64,000 nucleotides of DNA, from the NCBI RefSeq assembly GCF_015680235.1, contig NZ_JADLJL010000023.1, positions 21,589-85,588 on the forward strand. The letters run 5' to 3'. How positions within the stretch are numbered: the first letter of the stretch is position 1; every line of letters begins with the position of its first letter. Made by a program: the position numbers and the translations under genes. Under the pieces are notes generated by a model. The model had not been told where the DNA came from. It searched no databases and saw only the letters and a list, made by a program, of their open reading frames with translations. The DNA comes from Pseudomonas guariconensis. Lineage in GTDB: Bacteria > Pseudomonadota > Gammaproteobacteria > Pseudomonadales > Pseudomonadaceae. Positions 59,394 through 64,000 of the stretch are shown in pieces.

Positions 59394-61339
59394 GCCGCAC
59401 CCTGACCACCCTGCTGGTCGCCAACCGTGGCGAGATCGCCTGCCGGGTCATGCGCACCGCCAAGGCCATGGGCCTGACCACGGTGGCCGTGCACAGCGCC
59501 ACCGATCGCGACGCCCGCCACAGCCGCGAAGCCGACATCCGCATCGACCTGGGCGGCACCAAGGCCGCCGAGAGCTACCTGGTGATCGACAAGCTACTGG
59601 CGGCAGCCAAGGCCAGCGGCGCCCAGGCCATCCACCCAGGCTATGGCTTCCTCTCCGAGAACGCAGGCTTCGCCCGCGCCATCGAACAGGCCGGGCTGAT
59701 CTTCCTCGGCCCGCCTGCCAGCGCCATCGACGCCATGGGCAGCAAGTCGGCGGCCAAAGCACTGATGGAAGCGGCAGGCGTGCCGCTGGTACCGGGCTAC
59801 CACGGTGAAGCCCAGGACCTGGAGACCTTCCGCGCCGCCGCCGAGCGCATCGGCTACCCGGTGCTGCTCAAGGCCAGTGCCGGTGGTGGCGGCAAGGGCA
59901 TGAAGGTGGTCGAGGAAGAAAGCCAGTTGGCCGATGCCCTGGCCTCGGCGCAGCGTGAGGCGCAGTCGTCGTTCGGCGATGCGCGCATGCTGGTGGAAAA
60001 GTACGTGCTCAAGCCGCGCCATGTGGAGATCCAGGTGTTCGCCGATCAACACGGGAACTGCCTGTACCTCAACGAGCGCGACTGCTCGATCCAGCGCCGC
60101 CATCAGAAAGTAGTCGAAGAAGCCCCGGCCCCAGGGCTGTCCACCGAGCTGCGCAAGGCCATGGGCGAGGCCGCCGTACGCGCTGCCCAGGCCATCGGCT
60201 ACGTCGGCGCGGGCACCGTCGAGTTCCTGCTCGATGCCCGTGGCGAGTTCTTCTTCATGGAAATGAACACGCGCCTGCAGGTGGAGCATCCGGTCACCGA
60301 GGCCATTACCGGCCTGGACCTGGTGGCCTGGCAGATCCGCGTGGCCTGCGGTGAGCCGCTGCCGATCACCCAGGACCAGGTGCCGCTGGTCGGCCATGCC
60401 ATCGAGGTGCGCCTGTACGCGGAAGATCCGGCCAACGAATTCCTGCCCGCCACCGGCACCTTGGCGCTGTACCGCGAATCGGCACCCGGCGAGGGCCGCC
60501 GGGTGGACAGCGGGGTCAGCGAGGGTGATGGGGTCTCGCCCTTCTACGACCCGATGCTGGGCAAACTGATCGCCTGGGGCCAGGACCGCGAGCAAGCCCG
60601 CCTGCGCCTGCTGGCCATGCTCGACGAATTCGCCATCGGCGGGCTGAAGACCAACATCGCCTTCCTGCGCCGCATCCTCGCCCATCCGGCCTTCGCCGCA
60701 GCGGAACTGGACACCGGTTTCATTCCGCGCTACCAGGCCGAGTTGCTGCCCGCACCGAACGCGCTGCCGGCCACGTTCTGGCAGGCGGCCGCCGAGGCCT
60801 GGCTGCAAGGGAGCTCCGCCCACCAGCGCCACGACGACCCCGCCTCGCCCTGGGCCCGGCGCGACGGCTTGCGCCTGGGCCTGGCGGCACACAGCAGCCT
60901 GCACCTGGCCAGTGGCGGGCAGGACCAGGCCGTGGCGCTGGAACACAGCGCGCCCTCGACCTGGCGCCTGGACGGCGAGCAGCTGTACCACGATGTGGAT
61001 GGCGTGCGCCGTCGACACCTGGCCATCCGCCGTGAGGGCACCCTGTACCTGCAATGGGACGGGGAAATGCAGGCCGTGAGCGTCTTCGACCCGATCGCCG
61101 AAGCCGAAGCCAGCCACAGCCACCAGGGTGGCTTGGGCGCGCCCATGAACGGCAGTATCGTGCGGATATTGGTGGAGCCGGGCCAAGTGGTCGAGGCCGG
61201 TACCGCGCTGGTGGTGCTGGAGGCGATGAAGATGGAGCACAGCATCCGCGCCCCCCACGGCGGTACGGTCAAGGCCCTGTTCTGCCAGGAGGGGGATATG
61301 GTCAGCGAGGGCGCGGTGCTGGTGGATCTGGCCGAATGA
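59390..61339 (+). CDS. liuD: Methylcrotonyl-CoA carboxylase, biotin (alpha) subunit
   Basis: A 649-residue protein with a biotin carboxylase domain (about 1-450: LLVANRGEIACRVMRTAK, HPGYGFLSEN, SAGGGGKGMKVV, MEMNTRLQVEHPVTE) and a C-terminal biotin-carrier domain with EAMKMEHS near residue 613. It carboxylates biotin with ATP and bicarbonate for LiuB. The ATG at 59390 overlaps the liuC stop. No liuE (HMG-CoA lyase) follows; a REP block ends the operon, so the lyase must be elsewhere. Confidence 0.95.
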   Translation: MSRTLTTLLVANRGEIACRVMRTAKAMGLTTVAVHSATDRDARHSREADIRIDLGGTKAAESYLVIDKLLAAAKASGAQAIHPGYGFLSENAGFARAIEQAGLIFLGPPASAIDAMGSKSAAKALMEAAGVPLVPGYHGEAQDLETFRAAAERIGYPVLLKASAGGGGKGMKVVEEESQLADALASAQREAQSSFGDARMLVEKYVLKPRHVEIQVFADQHGNCLYLNERDCSIQRRHQKVVEEAPAPGLSTELRKAMGEAAVRAAQAIGYVGAGTVEFLLDARGEFFFMEMNTRLQVEHPVTEAITGLDLVAWQIRVACGEPLPITQDQVPLVGHAIEVRLYAEDPANEFLPATGTLALYRESAPGEGRRVDSGVSEGDGVSPFYDPMLGKLIAWGQDREQARLRLLAMLDEFAIGGLKTNIAFLRRILAHPAFAAAELDTGFIPRYQAELLPAPNALPATFWQAAAEAWLQGSSAHQRHDDPASPWARRDGLRLGLAAHSSLHLASGGQDQAVALEHSAPSTWRLDGEQLYHDVDGVRRRHLAIRREGTLYLQWDGEMQAVSVFDPIAEAEASHSHQGGLGAPMNGSIVRILVEPGQVVEAGTALVVLEAMKMEHSIRAPHGGTVKALFCQEGDMVSEGAVLVDLAE

Positions 61340-61346
61340 TGCAAAG

Positions 61347-61466
61347 GGCCGCTGCGCGGCCCAATCGCGGGGCAAGTCTGCTCCTTTGGGCTGCGCTGTC
61401 GCGCAGAGAACAAGCGGCTAGCGCCGCCCCCCTGTGGGAGCGGGCTTGCACGCGATTGGGCCGCGG
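61347..61466. repeat. REP pair with an inserted composite repeat module
   Basis: CCCAATCGCGGGGCAAGTC and GGGAGCGGGCTTGCACGCGA flank a reverse-complement copy of the module seen at 1034-1146 and 9990-10026 (GGCTGCGCTGTCGCGCAGAG, then AACAAGCGGCTAGCGC). Located between convergent genes. Confidence 0.75.
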
Positions 61467-61480
61467 AGCAGCCCGGCGAT

Positions 61481-62134
61481 CTAGAACTTGCCGTGCACCC
61501 GCACAACGACCCCAAGAAACTCGCACCCGTCTTCACATAGAACGGTCGGATACCGCGTATTCAGCGGCCTGAGCATTCGCTCTCCACCCTCCTCGATCAG
61601 TTGCCTGAGTACCGCCGCCTTGCCCGGCTGGCGGGCGATCACCAGTTTGCCGGGCATCGGCTCGAGGCCCGCGTCCACCAGAATGAGCATGCCCTGGGGC
61701 ACACTCGTACCGCTTGCGGCGTTCATCGAGTCGTTCTCGACAGGCAACCAGAATGCATTGCCGGCCGGCATGTAGTCGGTCTGCTCGGACTCTTCGACAG
61801 CGTCGGGCAAGGCCCCTTGCAAGTCGGCCCAGGCCAGCACCGGGAAGCGGAAACTGGCATAACGCAGCGCTTCGGGTGAAGGGGAGCGCTCCGAGGTATA
61901 GGCACCGGTCGGCTCACGCAACAGGCCGCGCTCTACCACCATGACCTGAGCCTTGAGGTAGACCAACCCGAGCTTCTCCAATTTTTCATTGATCGTCGCC
62001 AGGGTCGGCCTGCGGGTGCCACGCAACCAATGGCCCACGCCGCCTTGGGTCATCCCGAGGCGTTCGGCAAGCTCTAGTTGGTTAAGGCCATGTTCGCGCT
62101 TATAGCGCGCGAGAAATTCGTTCCAGTTTTCCAT
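61481..62134 (-). CDS. XRE-family S24 (LexA/PrtR-like) repressor with altered catalytic site
   Basis: A 217-residue repressor: an N-terminal Cro/C1-type helix-turn-helix (LNQLELAERLGMTQGGVGHW, 17-36) and a C-terminal S24 peptidase-like domain with the serine in PVENDSMN (Ser136). In active S24 repressors a lysine follows about 40 residues later in a V-K-R/K-L context; here the matching stretch reads AVLRQLI (Arg177). The cleavage region reads LAWADLQGAL, without the usual Ala-Gly bond. It may not cleave itself on DNA damage. The start is the ATG at 62134. A palindrome 50 bases upstream is the likely operator. Relatives control prophage or pyocin genes. Confidence 0.82.
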   Translation of the reverse strand: MENWNEFLARYKREHGLNQLELAERLGMTQGGVGHWLRGTRRPTLATINEKLEKLGLVYLKAQVMVVERGLLREPTGAYTSERSPSPEALRYASFRFPVLAWADLQGALPDAVEESEQTDYMPAGNAFWLPVENDSMNAASGTSVPQGMLILVDAGLEPMPGKLVIARQPGKAAVLRQLIEEGGERMLRPLNTRYPTVLCEDGCEFLGVVVRVHGKF

Positions 62135-62183
62135 GGCCGAGAACAATACGGGCTGTATCCAGCGCATCAATACACATCCTGAA

Positions 62184-62201
62184 TTATCTTGTTTGAGATA
62201 A
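62184..62201. promoter_or_regulatory. Candidate repressor operator
   Basis: TTATCT-TGTTTG-AGATAA, an exact inverted repeat with a six-base centre. It sits in the 130-base AT-rich gap between the divergent repressor and small-protein genes, so binding could block both promoters. Confidence 0.6.
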
Positions 62202-62264
62202 ATAATACATATTGACCTATCCTCCGTATTCACCACTCCGTAGTGACTGTGAGCAGGTATCAGG

Positions 62265-62582
62265 ATGAAACCATCGAAAAACGAAGAAACAGATCTCGAC
62301 AGCGAAGCCGCCCGCCGCGCCCTCGACTACTACCTCAACCCCGCGCCGCAGCGTCCCAACCTGGACAACAGAATCTGGACCCTGCACAGCGGCGTGTCTG
62401 CCAAGCAGGCACACGAGCACGCCCTGGCCCTGTTGCGCTGCGCCTCGGCTACCGCCCATGAAACGGCCACCCATCAACTCCAGGGGATGACGCGCGAAGT
62501 GATGTTCGCCCTGATGCACATGGTCGACATGGCCCGGGCGCTGCTGGAGCACGAGGAGGTGGCACGACAAGAAGGGAAATAA
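62265..62582 (+). CDS. DUF6124/DUF3077-like small protein
   Basis: A 105-residue, soluble, mostly helical protein. SEAARRALDYYLNPAPQRP and the following LRCASATAHETATHQLQG recall the Pseudomonas DUF6124/DUF3077 group, in which a conserved AxRALDxYL motif precedes helices rich in Ala and Glu. Function is unknown. It is divergent from the S24 repressor with a shared operator candidate, so it is likely repressed by it. A CAGG-type ribosome site precedes the ATG. Confidence 0.65.
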   Translation: MKPSKNEETDLDSEAARRALDYYLNPAPQRPNLDNRIWTLHSGVSAKQAHEHALALLRCASATAHETATHQLQGMTREVMFALMHMVDMARALLEHEEVARQEGK

Positions 62583-62641
62583 AGGATGACCGTGATCGCC
62601 GAACGGCAACGAAGCCCCGCTTCTGGGGAGCAGGAGGGGCA

Positions 62642-62662
62642 CCGGTAATATTTTTTTACCGG
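62642..62662. terminator. Hairpin with T-rich loop
   Basis: CCGGTAA and TTACCGG form an exact inverted repeat around a TATTTTT loop, 60 bases after the DUF6124-like gene. It may end that transcript, although the usual trailing T-run is missing. Confidence 0.35.
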
Positions 62663-62687
62663 AAAAGGTGAAATTCATTTGACTGGC

Positions 62688-62706
62688 AAATGATAACGAT
62701 TATTAT
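62688..62706. promoter_or_regulatory. Fur box of the PrrF sRNA
   Basis: AAATGATAACGATTATTAT matches the alternating Fur consensus (GATAAT/ATTATC) closely. It covers the expected -10 region directly upstream of the sRNA, so iron-loaded Fur would silence it. Confidence 0.85.
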
Positions 62707-62709
62707 TGC

Positions 62710-62828
62710 ACTCAGCTGGTCGCGAGACCCGCTGGATAACCTGGAAGCCCTTAGGTCGGACTCTCAGATTATCTCCTCATCAGGCTAATCACGGTTTTTG
62801 ACCCGGCTTTTTGCCGGGTCTTTTTTTT
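62710..62828 (+). ncRNA. prrF: PrrF-type iron-responsive sRNA
   Basis: The sequence after the Fur box holds the PrrF hallmarks: CTGGTCGCGAGA near the 5' end, CTTAGGTCGGACTCTCAG, the conserved pairing segment ATCTCCTCATCAGGCTAATC, and a strong terminator. PrrF sRNAs are made under iron limitation and, with Hfq, repress messages for iron-rich proteins such as SodB, aconitase and succinate dehydrogenase. Length is about 115 bases, as expected. Only one copy lies here; P. aeruginosa has two in tandem. The 5' end is estimated from the promoter. Whether it is prrF1 or prrF2 cannot be decided. Confidence 0.9.
62800..62828 (+). terminator. Rho-independent terminator of PrrF
   Basis: GACCCGGC and GCCGGGTC form an 8-pair stem around TTTTT, followed by eight T residues. 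It is both the end of the sRNA and its Hfq-binding tail. Confidence 0.95.
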
Positions 62829-62932
62829 GGCTCTTCAGGCTAATGAAGAAGGTTACCGCTTGATGGCCGCGATGATAGCAAAGACGTATCCATTCGTGAA
62901 CGACTGTAACAACGTTTTGCGCGAACAGTACT

Positions 62933-62947
62933 TGAGAATCACTATCG
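62933..62947. promoter_or_regulatory. Second Fur-like box
   Basis: TGAGAATCACTATCG agrees at 12 of 15 positions with the Fur heptamer pair TGATAATCATTATCA. It lies 67 bases before the next gene's start, predicting iron-dependent repression. Confidence 0.6.
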
Positions 62948-63014
62948 TTAAGATTATGCTGCTCGCGCATCACGGAAGATGCCCCCTCCCCTCATGTTGA
63001 GCAAGGAGCTGTCC

Positions 63015-63530
63015 ATGACCCGCCTGCTGCTGCCCCTTGAACACGGCACCCCTCGCCTCCAGTCGGCTACCGAAGACGTACTGCTCCATCGGCTCAAGCG
63101 CCTGCCGCGGCGCATCCAGCAAGTTTTCCTGCTCAACCGCCTCGATCAACTTGGCTTCGCCGCCATCGCCAAACGCATGGGCCTGCCCCTCCTGGCGATC
63201 GAACGCCACATGAACCAAGCCCTGCAGGTCACCTGCGCGCCTGGCGATGCCCTGGCCCGCGTCGCCGGCCAATGGTACGTCCGCCTGCAAAATCCCGAAG
63301 CCACCGCCAGCGAACGCATCGACTTCCGTCGCTGGCTGGACGCGGCCCCAGAGCACCTGCACGCCTTCCAGGACACCGAACTGCGCTGGCGCAGCCTGCT
63401 CGCCCCGGCGCAACAGCTGGGTCATGACGGCTGGTACCGGCATGGCCGGGCCGCGCTGTCGTTGGGAGGGTGTTCGATTGCCGTGGGGCTCGGTGTTGTG
63501 ACGGTCTTTTTCTTCGGCTTTTGGGTTTGA
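63015..63530 (+). CDS. ECF sigma region 4 - FecR N-terminal domain (DUF4880) hybrid membrane protein
   Basis: A 171-residue protein with an unusual domain mix. Residues 22-71 resemble region 4 of FecI-type ECF sigma factors (LLHRLKRLPRRIQQVFLLNR, AIERHMNQAL). Residues 79-125 match the cytoplasmic N-terminal domain of FecR-type anti-sigma factors (ALARVAGQWYVRLQNPEA, FRRWLDAAPEHLHAF). A single membrane helix lies at about 149-170. Sigma region 2 and the periplasmic FecR domain are absent, so it cannot act as a normal sigma or full anti-sigma factor. AAGGAG six bases before the ATG fixes the start. A Fur-like box and the PrrF gene lie upstream. Confidence 0.75.
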   Translation: MTRLLLPLEHGTPRLQSATEDVLLHRLKRLPRRIQQVFLLNRLDQLGFAAIAKRMGLPLLAIERHMNQALQVTCAPGDALARVAGQWYVRLQNPEATASERIDFRRWLDAAPEHLHAFQDTELRWRSLLAPAQQLGHDGWYRHGRAALSLGGCSIAVGLGVVTVFFFGFWV

Positions 63531-63789
63531 GAATCGGCCCTCTCAGCTTTGCTTTTGCCACGAGCAGATCCTGGATGCACTCGTCACATCTTTTCAGAAA
63601 GCGAAATTTCCCACGATGACTTCGGAAGTTATGGGGAAGACTGCCTATTGTTCATCGCCTTATGGTCCTTGTCTGCTTCCAACGTTTGAGCGGGTCTTGA
63701 ACAGGCCCAGCTCAGTGACAGGACAAGGAATCCCATGAATAGCCCGCTCATGGAACGAGTTGTCGCCTTTATACCGGCCGGAGCTATCC
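63531..63789. other. Intergenic region before the toxin gene
   Basis: No gene supported. The sequence is mixed in composition, without REPs. A GGAG ribosome site at its end serves the next gene. Confidence 0.4.
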
Positions 63790-64000
63790 ATGAGCATCAG
63801 CAAATCCATCATCATCGCCATGCGCCAGGCGATACCCAACCCCAACGGGACCTGCAACGCCTGCGAGCGAAGCGGCCTGCCCATCCTCCTGCTGCGTACC
63901 GCCTACGCTCCCAGGCCCCGCGCCACTACAGCACTCCCGCTGGCCCGTAACACCGAAGTCGCTGCCGTCCCGCTGCACGGGGACCAGCCACGCATCCTGC
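63790..64000 (+). CDS. Probable T6SS toxin, VasX/BTH_I2691-like N-terminus (partial)
   Basis: An open frame begins at the ATG at 63790, with GGAG six bases before, and runs off the window after 70 codons. The visible part reads NPNGTCNACERSGLPILLLR, then TAYAPRP. A Cys-x2-Cys followed by SGLPILLLR and an Ala-Pro is the N-terminal signature of the VasX/BTH_I2691 type VI secretion effectors, large membrane-acting antibacterial toxins that are usually followed by immunity genes. The call rests on this short motif only; the toxin and immunity parts lie outside. Confidence 0.65.
   Translation, partial: MSISKSIIIAMRQAIPNPNGTCNACERSGLPILLLRTAYAPRPRATTALPLARNTEVAAVPLHGDQPRIL

Noticed and set aside
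63735..63950. Frame of 71 codons starting before the toxin gene
   Set aside because: It overlaps the better-supported toxin start in another frame and resembles no family.

Overview
The window looks like a chromosomal segment of a fluorescent Pseudomonas, probably of the P. putida group. The evidence is high G+C coding DNA, many short REP palindromes of the Pseudomonas type between genes, a PrrF-type iron sRNA, an OprD-family porin, and a glycogen/trehalose gene block with the Pseudomonas layout (fused TreS-maltokinase, GlgE, TreY/TreZ). The taxonomic call is inference from gene content. No rRNA, tRNA, CRISPR array, complete transposon or complete prophage was seen.

Positions 1-26900 are a mosaic of accessory metabolism and regulators: a lone phage-type holin; a Phd-like antitoxin overlapping a YitT membrane protein; a PLP serine/threonine dehydratase; and a tricarboxylate-type cluster (OprD porin, CitMHS transporter, a frameshifted DctA carrier, a PrpF/4-oxalomesaconate tautomerase-family isomerase, and a divergent LysR). 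Then come a LysR/Rid-protein pair, a LysR/TSUP-exporter pair, an AraC/DUF417 pair resembling the RclR/RclC hypochlorite response, a Fur-box-controlled TonB siderophore receptor, RNase Z, two MFS exporters, a small P-loop ATPase, a decayed transketolase operon beside its LysR regulator, a DUF72-DUF488 pair, and another LysR.

Positions 26970-53800 are carbon-storage and central-carbon genes. A minus-strand operon carries 6-phosphogluconate dehydrogenase, glucose-6-phosphate dehydrogenase and a GH15 glucan hydrolase. The plus-strand operon glgA-treZ-malQ-treY-DUF2934-glgX converges with the minus-strand set glgE-treS/maltokinase-glgB. Between them lie an endonuclease/exonuclease/phosphatase-fold protein and a beta-barrel protein. 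Together these genes encode alpha-glucan synthesis by GlgA and by the TreS-Pep2-GlgE-GlgB route, plus glucan breakdown and conversion to trehalose by GlgX, MalQ, TreY and TreZ.

Positions 53900-61340 hold a leucine/isovalerate catabolic operon (liuABCD) and a divergent AMP-binding acyl-CoA synthetase. Two identical 16-bp palindromes between them are the likely LiuR operators; no liuR lies in the window.

Positions 61480-64000 hold an S24-type repressor with a divergent small gene, a PrrF sRNA under a Fur box, an odd protein joining an ECF sigma region 4 to a FecR N-terminal domain, and the start of a probable VasX-like type VI secretion toxin that runs off the end.
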